DNA from: Lepidostoma basale
Taxonomy: Eukaryota; Arthropoda; Insecta; Trichoptera; Lepidostomatidae
Reading direction: 5' to 3'
NCBI GenBank assembly: GCA_022606425.2
Contig: JAHDVF020001353.1
Coordinates: 248,001 to 312,000, forward strand
DNA: 64,000 bases
Shown here: one piece after another, positions 30,611 through 41,130 of the stretch
Layout of the letters: every line of letters begins with the position of its first letter
Numbering within the stretch: position 1 is the first letter of the stretch
Notes under the pieces: generated by a model
The model's database searches: none
What the model was told of the DNA's origin: nothing
What the model saw: only the letters and a program-made list of their open reading frames with translations
Position numbers and translations under genes: made by a program

Positions 30611-31178
30611 TTTATTATAAATGTATTTTTCTTTATTTTTTTATTTTTATATTTACCATGAATTTCTACTAAGAAAATGTTATTCCCAAAGTAGACGTTT
30701 TTAGGATAACAACAATTTCGGTATTTGCGTTTAGTAAAATGGCAACACTGTATGGAGTGGGTTCAAATGCGATATTGCACATATCATAACCTGAGCATAG
30801 TAACCTCTGACACGAGGTGTTTTTTCACTATGCAACGTTTTGCCGTTTGTTTTCTACAATTGTTTTTAACTTACTGTATATTTCAGTGGAAATCGCATTG
30901 AGTTAAACTATAATATATACTTGGATAAATGTATGAAATAAATGGTGTTAAAGTGGACATTTTGTCAGCTGTCAGTGGATTTTACAAATTGGTAAGAACT
31001 GTTTAGAATTTGTTTCGTAGCAATATTGAATTATTTGAATTATTTGAATAATTTCATGAAAGTTCTTGACTGCGCTGCTATAATTAATATGCTGTTCTTA
31101 AATTGAGAAAAATACATTTATTTGCTTCGCTTTCACGTCTTGACCTGTTATAATTATAGAAGATGAGCATGAACTACA
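30611..31178. other. Unassigned stretch
   Basis: No repeat family recognised. Possibly the only unique DNA in this part of the window. Confidence 0.4.
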
Positions 31179-31990
31179 AGTCCTAGTGAATTGTATGTAT
31201 GAGGTATGCATGCGAAATGATCTGATGATGAATGTTAATAAGTCCAAGGTAATGATTTTTGAAAAGGAAGAAACCATGACAGTCTGCAACATTAGCGTGA
31301 ATGGTGAAAATTTGGAGCTAATAGTTGAGTTCGTGTATTTAGGTAGTATGTTTACAAGAGATGGGCAAGTGGAGAGGGATATTGAAAGAAGGGTTGGGGC
31401 AGGCAACAATGTGAATGGTGCACATAAAGTTGTCATCGCAAACAAAAACCTATCCGAAAAACGAGAATGGCAGTGCACAATGGTGTTCTTCTACCGACCC
31501 TTATGTATGGAAGCGAAGCATGGAACTGGCAAAAGAAGGATGAAAGTAGAATAAATGCAGTAGAAATGAGATCTCTTAGACGAATGTGTGGATACTCTGT
31601 GTATGATAGAGTGTCGAATGAAAATGTAAGAAGTGAATGCGGTGCGAATGATGGTGTCATGAACAAAATAATGAAAGGATCATTATGATGGTTTGGACAT
31701 ATGGAAAGAATGAAGGAAGAAAGAATGGTAAAAAATATATGTTAATGATGTAAATGGAACCAGAATAGAGGAAGACCGAGGAAAATGTGGCACGATCAAA
31801 TAAATCAAATATTGATTGTCGGCCATGTGAGGAGTCAGAGAAATCGACGCGCGTGCATGACACGATGTATGAATGTTGAGGAAGCGAGAGAAATATATCA
31901 GGAAAGAAAAGTGTGGCAGTCCATTCTTTCTGCATACCCCTTCGGAGGGACGGCGTGATGGTTAGCTAGTTAGTTAGTTAGTTAGTTAGG
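31179..31990 (+). pseudogene. LINE-A copy, long type, two frame shifts
   Basis: Starts at AGTCCTAGTG and reads NCMYEVCMRNDLMMNVNKSK, VMIFEKEETMTVCNISVNGE, VYLGSMFTRDGQVERDIERR. It shifts at about 31460 to MAVHNGVLLPTLMYGSEAWN, WQKKDESRINAVEMRSLRRM, and stops at TGA in SL*W (31687). The remainder reaches the terminal block and a long (GTTA)n tail. The same 5' start is used at 57,834 and 58,947. Confidence 0.85.
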
Positions 31991-32059
31991 AGAAGGATTC
32001 ATCTCAGAGTTAATCAACATGGATGGTAAGAGATTTATTGATTAATCAGAATTCAGACT

Positions 32060-32175
32060 ACCCTATAAACCTTGAGAATGGAGACAGATTTCCAGGAACA
32101 GAAACCAGTGCAGAACTGCTGTAGAGGATGCCAAATCCCACGCTGGGATGTAGTGCCCAGAAAAGGAAAAGCATT
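32060..32175 (+). mobile_element. RTE-like LINE 3' end fragment
   Basis: GTAGAGGATGCCAAATCCCA, CGCTGGGATGTAGTGCCC encodes EDAKSHAGM* and resembles 585-690. Confidence 0.5.
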
Positions 32176-32700
32176 GAAATACTAAATGACAATCAGATTG
32201 AGTCTAAATGGATTCATACTTCTCACGTGTGTATGCTAATGTCTTCTTTGCGTCCCCACCTGACGAAATCTTCGACCAATGAGTTCCCCCTATTCTTAAT
32301 CAAACCAAAACAAACTATCGTGATATGTCATAATATGGTGCAATCACATTACCATTACGCCATATTTCGCAACGCTTTGTCTCGTGACGGCGATTGATCA
32401 ATATTGATCGATGTTAGATGGATGGTGGAGTTTTTTTTAAATTTGGTTGTCTTTTTTCTAATTGATTCCTTGATTTTTAATTCTACAAGGTGGTGTAATA
32501 TTTATTAATGGTGATTCTGTGTGCGATTTTAACGAAGAGTTTGTAAGTATACCTGTCTTGTGATTCCATGGGCTATCGCCTTACAATTTAGGTAAATGGA
32601 GTGTGGTGGAATTTATGGCAAGATACGACTCCTCAAGTACGAAATGGATGAGGTATATTATTATTATCCTGACCAATCAAGACATCTTGCATGAATAAGC
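32176..32700. other. Unassigned stretch
   Basis: No family recognised; an 89-codon frame here has no motif. Confidence 0.45.
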
Positions 32701-32768
32701 ACATATATATATATATATATGGATATGGAGCAAGCGAGAGGAGAGAGGCAGAGCATATATACATATAG

Positions 32769-32809
<41 letters not shown>

Positions 32810-33221
32810 GGCGGCGGCGGCGTGGCGCGTTATATATATAGGGCGAGCGCGATATATATATATATATATGCAGGCATATATGCTGGCGATAAGCATATGC
32901 AAGGGCGGTATATGCATATGGCGGCGTATATGGCTGTATGGCGCATGTATATGCAAGGCGTGGGTTAGCGTATATGGCGCATATGTATATGTATATGGCA
33001 TGGCGGGCGCATATGGATATGTATAAAGTGGCGCGTGCCATGTATATGTGCGGCCAGATATGTATACAGTGCCATGTGGTTGCTGTGCATAGCGTACAAA
33101 GGTGACATGTATTATGCATATGTGCATATGCATGTATGCATGTATGCATATGCATATGTATACGTGTGACATGAGCATGATGTATACATATATATATATA
33201 TATATGGCAAGTATATGGGGT

Positions 33222-33277
<56 letters not shown>

Positions 33278-33458
33278 GAGCATATACATATATATATATA
33301 GCATATCGAGTATATATATGGCGATATATATATATATATTCCTTTTTTAATTTAACTAGTGGCGAACTGCCAATGTAACAGTAGCGGCGTTCCGCCAAAA
33401 TTTCCGAAAGCGGCCTCGATTTCAGAAAGTTTGAAACCGTGCGATGGTGCGGGAGCAG

Positions 33459-33499
<41 letters not shown>

Positions 33500-33521
33500 A
33501 GGCGGCGGCGGTATATGGCGG

Positions 33522-33568
<47 letters not shown>

Positions 33569-33600
33569 AGCAGCATATATGGGTATATATATATTTTTTT
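32701..33600. repeat. TA microsatellites and alternating purine-pyrimidine island
   Basis: (TA)n blocks at about 32702-32720, 32767-32805, 33190-33206, 33232-33274, 33464-33496 and 33526-33565. They are separated by sequence dominated by GCATATGC, TGTATATG and GGCGG words. Long open frames rich in Ile and Tyr on both strands are products of the repeat, not genes. Confidence 0.9.
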
Positions 33601-33705
33601 TTTTAATTTTAAAACTAGTAAGAACTACACAACAGTAGCTAAGTGTTCCGTTAAAATTTCCGAAAGTGTTCGATTTCAGAAAAGTTTTGGAAACCGTGAT
33701 CTCGA
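33345..33705. repeat. Diverged ~110 bp direct duplication around a TA array
   Basis: Copies at 33345-33460 and 33595-33705 share AACTAGT, CAGTAGC, GTTCCG, AAAATTTCCGAAAG, TCGATTTCAGAAA and GAAACCGTG in order. The first copy has GGCG/GCGG where the second has AAG/CTAAG. Confidence 0.7.
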
Positions 33706-33719
33706 TCTCTCTTTCTCTC

Positions 33720-34232
33720 TGGTTTCAATCCTGGGATTGGTTTGCAGCAATTTCCTCTATTCTTCTCTTCCATTCTTCCCTGTCTTGTGCGGCTCTTTTG
33801 AAATCTGCATATGATGAGCAGCGCACTCCACCAACAGGTCCTCCAGGTTCTCTCGGCGTGGGCGTCCCCTAGAGTTTGTCCCCTCGGTCTTCTCCATTAT
33901 GGCATGCAAGAGGCCTTCTTTAAATCATTTTTTTTTTCTTGTATACAACAGGTCGCTTAAACCCAATTACTATATACACATTATTTTTAGCTATTATATT
34001 GATGATCCACATGACATGTGATAGGTAGCCAATCTATCGCCATTTTATTGTCACGTGAATTCTACACCAGACCAAAGACAATGTGACAATCACACTGCCA
34101 TCACCGGGAATCGAACCTGGGACCTTCGGTATGGAAATCAGAGCTTCTAACCACTCTGCCACGAAGGTCGTCTTCTTGTCGTCTTACATGGCCGATCCAT
34201 CTTGCACGCCTTTCGGACACAGTCCTGAGCAG
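33720..34232 (-). pseudogene. LINE-B fragment interrupted by SINE-T
   Basis: Minus-strand coding matches the 24.5-25.0 kb copy (EEWKRRIEEIAANQSQD end, GRPxRE, WIGHV) in 33720-33920 and resumes at 34172-34232. The gap is filled by a SINE-T with a CTTCTT target duplication. Confidence 0.8.
33921..34171 (-). mobile_element. SINE-T copy nested in LINE-B, full length
   Basis: Complete from tail (CTTGTATACAACAGGTCG) to tRNA-like head with intact B box inverse (GGGAATCGAACCTGGGACC) and A box inverse (CCACTCTGCCACG). CTTCTT repeats at 33915-33920 and 34172-34177 flank it. Confidence 0.85.
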
Positions 34233-34600
34233 TGATATTATGTTTTCAATAATAATTTTGAATTTTTTTAAATTTTCATGAATTTATGTTGTTCCTCAAA
34301 TTGTGTATTTGTCACTTTATTGAAATTAGACTCGTGACGGTAGATGGAGTGCACGTTCACCGTCACGTCAGCTTGCTCCACGACACGACATGCGATAGTA
34401 ACATCTTTCTGCCATCGGTGGCGCTTTACATTCGGGCCAATACAAAGAAACAAGATATTGACTTAACTTATTATGTGCATATACATCAATCTTTTAATGT
34501 TTTTATTGTGGTACAGGTATTAATCTTACAACAAAGAAAACAAATCAATTATTGAATTTGAAGTAAAATAATTTAATTATGTAAAATATTTTATTTATTT
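34233..34600. other. Unassigned stretch
   Basis: Open frames on both strands overlap here without any motif. Confidence 0.45.
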
Positions 34601-35250
34601 CTATTAACTAACTAACTAACTAACCATCACGCCGTCTCCCCGAAAGGGTAGGCAGAAAGAATGGACTCTCACACTTTTACTGATGCGGCACTCCATCCTT
34701 CTCTTTTCGCCCCGCGGGAGACGCGGTGTGACGGGTTGCGAACCTCATCGCCACCAATAGGCATCTCCCGCGCACACTTCGATCGTCCAACACCCACAAA
34801 ATAAATCTAAAACAAATAATATAAAATAAAATATCAAAATAAAAATAATTTAACACAAAATGTTCTTTTTAGATGGTGCACATATTGTCTATTTAATTTA
34901 TGTTCCACGAATCCACCGTTTTTTTTTAATTTAGCACATAATGTAATAACACATAATGTTTTTTTCGATGTTGCACATGTTGACATGGACGATCCGGACT
35001 TTTGTGTTTATTTAATTTATGTTACACATATCCACCGTTTTTTAAATTAGCTGTAATTAGGCACTTAACCAGCAAGAACTTTAAAATAATATTGAAGAAA
35101 TTTTTCAAATTGTCATTGGAACAAATGAAAAATTTATTTTTACACCTGTCAAAATTCTTTATAAAATCGATAAAACTAATATAATTTTAACAGCAAAACA
35201 GTACAAACGTATTACGTGTCACAATTAACTATTATAAAGTGCGGCAACAG
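34601..35250 (-). mobile_element. SINE-S copy with internal duplication, longest
   Basis: (TAAC)n tail, GC-rich stem, both duplicated units (TCCACGAATCCACCG at 34901, CACATATCCACCG at 35025) and the far end ATAAAGTGCGGCAAC. At about 640 bp it may be full length. Confidence 0.8.
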
Positions 35251-35274
35251 TTCTATTAAGACATGTAAAATCAA

Positions 35275-35360
35275 ATTAATTGTTTCTTGAACACTGATGT
35301 AATAATCCTTATAAAACAATTTATACAAAGAAAACGTCTGTTTTATAGAAGTTTTATTTA
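35275..35360 (+). repeat. Repeat Q arm
   Basis: TTGTTTCTTGAACACTGATG, then GAAAACGTCTGTTTTATAGA, AGTTTTATT. Confidence 0.65.
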
Positions 35361-35700
35361 TCATCATCATCGGCTGTTCGGGGATGACTGTCCTTCATGG
35401 ATGTGGGTTCTCGTGCGGCCATAGAGTCCAATCCTGGATTGACTCACTCTGGGGCATCTAGCAGGGGAAGGCGTTTGCAGTGGAACCGCCAGCGTCTCCT
35501 GATGGTCTCTCCTTTCGTCTCCTCTTCTCTGTGGCGTCGTCTCTGCGCTGTGCTTCGAAGTCTTAGGTGCTTTTATGTCCTGTTATTCTTCATATAGGTA
35601 TATCATCTGCAGTATTTTCTCAGAATTCATTTTCAATGTGAGTTTTGGAGGTTCGCTTTTCTGGAATCTTTTCATTTCACCTAACCTCCGTTTGAACGTA
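35361..35700. other. Unassigned, GC-richer stretch
   Basis: 35380-35575 is less AT-rich and holds a 66-codon frame, without recognised motif. Could be a decayed repeat or exon. Confidence 0.35.
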
Positions 35701-35704
35701 TACA

Positions 35705-35885
35705 TTTTATTAGCTTTTATATAGAGTCTCGTGACACGCGTTGTCGCCATTTTATTGTCACGTGAATTTTACACCAGGTCAAAGACAATGTGAGAATCAC
35801 ACTGCCATAACCGATAATAAAAAGCAGGACCTTCAGTGTAGCAGTCATTGCTCTTATGACTTTGCCACGAAGGTCTTCAATTTCT
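35705..35885 (-). mobile_element. SINE-T copy, head damaged
   Basis: Body (CATTTTATTGTCACGTGAAT) and tRNA-like head with the B box destroyed (CGATAATAAAAAGCAGGACC). Confidence 0.75.
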
Positions 35886-35964
35886 TTGGTAGTCAAGGCT
35901 CAGACATTCTTACGACACATCACACACAAACACACACAGCGTTTATATGCACTTACAAAATAAT

Positions 35965-36120
35965 TACGATTTTTTTATGAATTAAAAACACAGATTTTTT
36001 TCCACTTTTAAGTTTATGTTTCTAGACATATTTCGAAGTATATACGCCATCATTATTGGAAAAACGATATAAACTCGATAAGATTGGAAGTAGTTATAAA
36101 AAAATCTTTGTTTTATTCAT
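35965..36120 (-). repeat. Foldback-type element with decayed hammerhead-like core
   Basis: Minus strand: AATGATGGCGTATATACTTC, GAAATATGTC, then AAAAGTGG and TGTGTTTTTAATTCATAAA. The order core - AAGTGG - TTTTAATTCAT is shared with 26.33 kb and 37.56-37.66 kb. Confidence 0.5.
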
Positions 36121-36204
36121 TTTTCATTGAAGATGAACTTTCATCAAGAGATTTAACTTAAATCAAGAGATTATTTTATTAGTTTATTGATTCCGTTAAA
36201 AAAA

Positions 36205-36600
36205 AGTATACGTTAATGATGTAAATGGAGTACGGAGTCGAGGTAGGTCGAGGAAAACATGGCATGACCAAATTAATAATATTTTAAAGGTTGGTCATGT
36301 TAGTTGGACGTCCGTCTGTGACTCGCTGTATGAATGTGGAGAGAGATGTATGTCAATAATTATGATAATAATAAATTGGATGATTTATAGAGCGCCATTT
36401 TTATGAATTAATCATCTTAAGGGCGCTGTAGCTCCATTTTATGAATTAGTTGAAGATACATATTTTAGTTAAAGTGAACATTTCGGTTCAGAATAAAGAT
36501 TTTGTTAAAAATAAACATTTTGTTAAAAATAAACATTTTGTTAAAAATAAGTCAAGATAGAGTAGTGTGGCGGTCCATTCTCTCTGCTTAGTATAGGGGT
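36205..36600 (+). pseudogene. LINE-A fragment interrupted by a LINE-G tail
   Basis: 36205-36358 encodes VYVNDVNGVRSRGRSRKTWH with decay, and the terminal part resumes at 36546. The interruption carries a minus-strand LINE-G 3' end (36360-36440) bounded by GTCAA, plus three copies of an 18 bp unit (CATTTTGTTAAAAATAAA) at 36490-36550. Confidence 0.65.
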
Positions 36601-37072
36601 AACCCTGCCGTTGTTATTGTATGGAATCAGGTATATGGATTATTAAAGTAAGAAGAATTAATAAATAAATGTACTTGAGATGAGCAATGGGAACATGACT
36701 GACAATTAACTGGTAAACTGGAGGGTTTGGTAGAGGTCGATAGAAAGAAAAATATTTAGATTTATGATTTGTATTTTGTGTTACCGTCTGTATACTGTGC
36801 GTACCATTTCTCGGAAACGGTGTGATGTCGTTTTTGTGTTTATTGACGTGGGCGCGCCGTTGTTCTGCCTCCAATAACAAGGTGGATTCCATGACCATAT
36901 CGGCGGTCGGCCGTCCTCTGTTGGCAGAGCGAATGGACCGAAACCGGTTTCCTCTTGGATCTGGAAGATGCTAACTTGTGCCAGAGGCGGCTTGCCTTTC
37001 AAATATGGTTTTATTATTCTACTTTCGTTTGATGCACTTAACTCATTGTCTGCAGAAAGGGATTAATACTTA
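36601..37072. other. Unassigned stretch
   Basis: Overlapping minus-strand frames (36614-37002) have no family signature. Confidence 0.4.
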
Positions 37073-37074
37073 TT

Positions 37075-37190
37075 TATTGTTTCTTGAGCAATGATATAAA
37101 ACTCCACATTAAATAATTAATATGAATGAAAACGTATGTTTTCTAAAAAAAATATTGTTTCTTGAACAATGGTGTAAAACACAAATATAC
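37075..37190 (+). repeat. Repeat Q arms, tandem
   Basis: TTGTTTCTTGAGCAATGATA and TTGTTTCTTGAACAATGGTG 75 bp apart, with GAAAACGTATGTTTTCTA between. Confidence 0.65.
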
Positions 37191-37192
37191 AA

Positions 37193-37475
37193 ACAAACCA
37201 TCACGCCGTTTCCCCGCAGGGGTAAGCAGAGATAATGGACCGCCACACTACTCTATCCTGGCACACCTCTCTTGCTTCCTCCGTCGATTCTTCCGACTTC
37301 TAACATGACCGACCTTTAAAATTTGATTAATTTGGTCATGCCTGATTTTTTCGGTCTGCCTCAACCTTGTACTCCTTCCGCTCTACATTCCTTTCTTTTA
37401 TCAGCATTTTAAATTCTGTCGTATATCGTTCTACCACACCATTGTGAACGACCGTTTTTGCTTTCATGCTTTAAA
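37193..37475 (-). mobile_element. LINE-A copy, decayed
   Basis: ACCATCACGCCGTTTCCCCG block, then minus-strand pieces of the GRPRK...QINQILK and RMCGRTIYD regions with deletions. Confidence 0.7.
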
Positions 37476-37489
37476 CTGTTTTTAAAGTT

Positions 37490-37665
37490 AAAGGTGTAAA
37501 ACAATGAAGACATCTGTTTTCTAGAACTTTAATTATTATTTATGTGAATTACATGTTTGATGAATTTTTTATGAATTAACACACTATTTTTAACATTAAT
37601 TTGTATATTTTTCTCGACTATTTTTGGAGGTTTCACACCTTCATCATCGGGAGGACGATACAACG
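37490..37665 (-). repeat. Q arm joined to a decayed hammerhead-like element
   Basis: 37500-37545 is Q (ACATCTGTTTTCTAGAAC). 37560-37665 on the minus strand reads CCGATGATGAAGGTGTGAAA, CCTCC and ends TGTGTTAATTCATAAAAA. Confidence 0.5.
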
Positions 37666-37673
37666 ATACGAGC

Positions 37674-37990
37674 TTATATTTCCCCGGAGGGGTAGGCAGA
37701 GAGGATGGACTGCCATACCATTCTGCTCTGACATACCTCTCTAGCTTCCACCACATTTATACATTCCGACTTAGAATGTGGCCGCCTCAGTATTTGATTA
37801 ATTTGGTCATGCCATGCTTTCCTTGGTCTTCCACGGCTTCTCTTTCCACTCACACTGCTTGTATACAATATTTTAACCATTTTTCTCTCGTCCATTCATT
37901 CCATACGTCCAAACCATCTCGTTTGAACCATCTCATCTTTTTTTAAATTTTACTTGCGATGCAATCATCTGCCTTACATTTCTTCCTTAT
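37674..37990 (-). pseudogene. LINE-A copy, second subfamily
   Basis: 73 codons (37674-37895): [37 protein letters not shown], then a deletion and [20 protein letters not shown]. Upstream decayed coding reaches the KADDCIASKI segment. Confidence 0.8.
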
Positions 37991-38044
37991 TTCGTAATAT
38001 ACAATAGATAGAATACCGACCGACGAAATAAGGATGTTATAAAT

Positions 38045-38640
38045 AAATGTATTATTCTTCTTCTTCTTCCTTGTTTTAGACTTATGTGGTCTGTTCTCCA
38101 GAGTGTTGCTCCTCCTGTCAGGTAGACTCCCAACTGTCCTTCCGTCTTTTAGGAGGTATTCCACGAGGACGAATCCCATGAGGCTGATTATGCAACGCAA
38201 TATCGGGGAATCTGGTGGTGTCCATTATTTGAACATGCCCGTACCAGTCCCTGTTTCGCTGTCTGCTCCATTTTATAATATCCTCAACTTCACAGATCTC
38301 TCTTATTCTGGTGTTCCTTACGCAATCTCTCAGCGTCTTGCCTGCTATTGTCCTCAGTCATCTCGGAAGTCCTCAAAACTTGTTTTGTCTTTAATGTGTC
38401 TTCCCTTGCTTCGACGTCATATGTTATTATTGGTCTTACGCATGCTTTATTGATTCTCATCTTACTCTTAATGGCCATGTCTTTGTTTTTCCATATTGTG
38501 GACTTTAGAGCGCCAGAGATTGCAGCTGCCTTGTTTACTTGGGTAAATTTATTGATTATTGTCTTTCTTTTCGAGCCGCCTCTGTGTGAGCACTGATGGA
38601 TAATGATAGTGTGGTAGTCGAGTAGAATAATAGGAACATT
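38045..38640 (-). pseudogene. LINE-C fragment
   Basis: (TTC)n tail at 38052-38066. Minus-strand coding FTQVNKAAAISGALKSTIWK, NKDMAIKSKMRINKACVRPI and ITYDVEAREDT matches the 50.3-50.8 kb copy. Frame shift after EMTED. Confidence 0.75.
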
Positions 38641-38794
38641 CAAGAATGTGTTGCATAACCTGGAGCGTAATGATACCAGAGAGGAAAGAGATGAGTTACT
38701 GCATTTATTACAATACAATTACACCTTTTACACTATGGACAATGGCATCTACTTATGTATGGCTGAATACCTCAAAAGAAAATAGAAATAAAAA

Positions 38795-39190
38795 CTAACT
38801 GACCATCACGCCGTCTCTCCGAAGGGGTAGGCAGAAAGAATGCACCGCCACATTTTTCTTTCTTGACATATTTCTCTTGTTTCCTCAAGATTCATACATC
38901 GTGTCATGTACGCACGTCGATGTGTCCAAATCCACACGTAGCCGAAATTTAATATCTGATTTATTTGATCCTGAGAAGAATGAAAGTAGAATAAATGCAG
39001 TAAAACAATATATCTCTTTGACGAATTTGTGGTAAATCTGTATTTGATTGAGTGTCGAATGCGAATATAAAAAGTTAATGCGGTGCGAATGAGAAGGTTA
39101 TTAAGGTGGTTTGGACACATAGAAAGAATGAATGAAGAAATAATGTTAAAGATCGTATTCGTTCATGATTTATAAGGAACAAGAAATAGA
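38795..39190. mobile_element. LINE-A copy with inverted 5' part
   Basis: 38795-38962 is minus strand from the tail to the QINQ region. 38970-39190 is plus strand and covers the part just upstream, ending at GGAACAAGAAATAGAGG, which normally abuts the first segment. This is the arrangement left by twin priming. Confidence 0.65.
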
Positions 39191-39209
39191 GGAACAAATG
39201 AAAAAAATA

Positions 39210-39742
39210 TTTTTACACCTTCAAAATTATTTTTTATAAACTAAAAAAAATAACAAAATAAGTGTTTAAGTGCCTAATTACAGCTAATTTAAAAAACGGT
39301 GGATACGTGTAACATAAATTAAATAAACACAAAACTCCGCATCGTCCATGTCAACATGTGCAACATCGAAAAAAACATTATGTGTTATTACATTATGTGC
39401 CAAATTAAAAAACGACGGATTCGTGGAACATAAATTTAATAGACAATATGTGCACCATCTAAAAAGAACATTTTGTGTTAAATTATTTTTATTTTGTTAT
39501 TTTATTTTATATCATTGTATTTTATATTATTTATTTTAGATTTATTTTGTGGGTGTTGCACGATCAAAGTGTGCGCGGGAGATGCCTATTGGTGGCGATG
39601 AGGTTCGCAACCCATCACACCGCGTCTCCCGCGGAGCGAAAAGAGAAGGATGGAGTGTCGCATCAGTAAAAGTGTGACAGTCCATTCTTGCTGCCTACCC
39701 TTTCAGGGAGATGGCGTGATGGTTAGTTAGTTAGTTAGTTAG
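39210..39742 (+). mobile_element. SINE-S copy with internal duplication
   Basis: Both 85 bp units (AACGGTGGATACGTGTAACA, AACGACGGATTCGTGGAACA), stem region GCGCGGGAGA...TCTCCCGCG and the terminal block with four GTTA. Confidence 0.85.
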
Positions 39743-40089
39743 AAATAGAGGAAGGTCAGGAAAACGTGACACAATCAGATATTAAATGTCAATTACAGCA
39801 TATTACTACTGTCTTCATCCATTTTTAGGTGTGTCTTGGTACATTACTAATGATTTTTTCATTTTATTTACAGGTAAGCAGTTCTTATATGACGTCGCAA
39901 GAAGTTATAAAGAATGTAAGTTTTATTAATGTATCAATTTCATAATCAACATTTACTAATATTTATATTTATTTGGTTTATGTTTCTTTAATTTATAATT
40001 TTCACATTAAGCACTATGTGGTAGACATTTTAATTTTAAAAATATAAACAATAATAATAAACTTACTAGCCCGCTAGTTTCACACTGTT
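39743..40089. other. LINE-A scrap and unassigned stretch
   Basis: 39743-39792 is a decayed LINE-A scrap. The rest shows nothing certain. TTTATTTACAGGTAAGCAG at 39866 resembles fused acceptor and donor splice signals but has no coding support. Confidence 0.4.
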
Positions 40090-40215
40090 TTTTCCTTACA
40101 TTTTTTCTTTCGATTTCTCAAATTCGTACATCGTGTTTAGCATGCATGTCGATTTCTCCGACTCCTCGCATGACGTGCCACATTTTCGTCAGTCTTTCTC
40201 TATATCTTGCTCCAT
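40090..40215 (-). mobile_element. LINE-A scrap
   Basis: ACATCGTGTTTAGCATGCAT, then TCGATTTCTCCGACTCCTCG match the [10 protein letters not shown] coding inverse. Confidence 0.55.
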
Positions 40216-40429
40216 TAGACTTAATAATAATCATTTAAAACGATGTTTTTTAATTACTTGATTTGCAGCAAGTCTGGCGACTTTGCTATATCTTGGAATT
40301 CCACTTGGGCTTTTAATTTGGTAGTTTTCCGATCCTTTCAATATTTTCGTACACAACAGGTTAGTTGAACCCAATAGCATTTTATTTTTTGTGAAATGTA
40401 TACTTATCTCTGTATACGAATCCTGGATT

Positions 40430-40570
40430 TTCACCTGTGGGTGGTTAATTTAAATTTTTGCGCTTATTTATTATATTTGTGCGCTTAACCCAACCAATGA
40501 CAGGTCATAAGTCCTGTAAACACCTTGATCATCCATATTCAGTTTCCAGTTTGTTTCTTCGTCTCTATTG
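40430..40570 (+). mobile_element. Repeat U distal arm
   Basis: GCGCTTAACCCAACCAATGA, AGGTCATAAGTCCTGTAAAC, then TTCGTCTCTATTGAGATACA. The proximal half is missing. A SINE-T-like tail scrap (CACAACAGGTTAGTTGAACC) precedes it at 40350. Confidence 0.65.
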
Positions 40571-40954
40571 AGATACAATAGCATTTTATTTATTTATTTT
40601 ATTTAACATGATATACATTAATTTGCCATAAAAAGTTTGTGGACTGTAGTTATCTCACTCGGCATGGCCTGTATCGTGGCAACTACATAAAATAGCATGT
40701 TAGTGGAATTGTTAGTAAAATGGCGGTTTGTTAGTAAAATGGAGGTTGTCAGTAATCTTATGCTAACATTGGTAATCACAATATGATAATATATTTAAAA
40801 TTACTAAATCTTAAAGAAAAAAACATTTTCTACGTCTAAGGTTGACCTCTTTATATATTTGGTTAGAGCACGTTTAAATTTCTTAATTTCTTATAATTAC
40901 ATTTCTTAATCTCTTAGAGCACGTTTAAAATTCTTAATTTCTTATTTAAGACAT
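40571..40954. other. Unassigned stretch
   Basis: A short tandem (TTAGTAAAATGGCGGT / TTAGTAAAATGGAGGT at 40712-40748) is the only structure seen. Confidence 0.5.
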
Positions 40955-41130
40955 TGATTCCAATGAAATGTGATAGGTAGCTAGTCTTATGTGATTTTTG
41001 TTATCACGTGGATTCTCGCAAGACCAAAGACAGCGTGAGATTAAATAAACACATTGTTATCGCCGGGAATTGAACCCGATTCGATGTGGCAGTTATATCT
41101 GTTGCCACTAGGCCAAGAAGGGCGTTAAAT
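40955..41130 (-). mobile_element. SINE-T copy, diverged
   Basis: Body (AATGTGATAGGTAGCTAGTC inverse) and head (CGGGAATTGAACCCG, CCACTAGGCCAAGAAGG). Confidence 0.7.

Noticed and set aside
32128..32397. 89-codon open frame as a gene
   Set aside because: Composition and lack of motifs suggest chance; it overlaps the end of an RTE-like fragment.
39860..39920. Splice-like TTTACAG|GTAAGCAG as a host exon boundary
   Set aside because: No coding sequence on either side; acceptor and donor are fused with no exon between.
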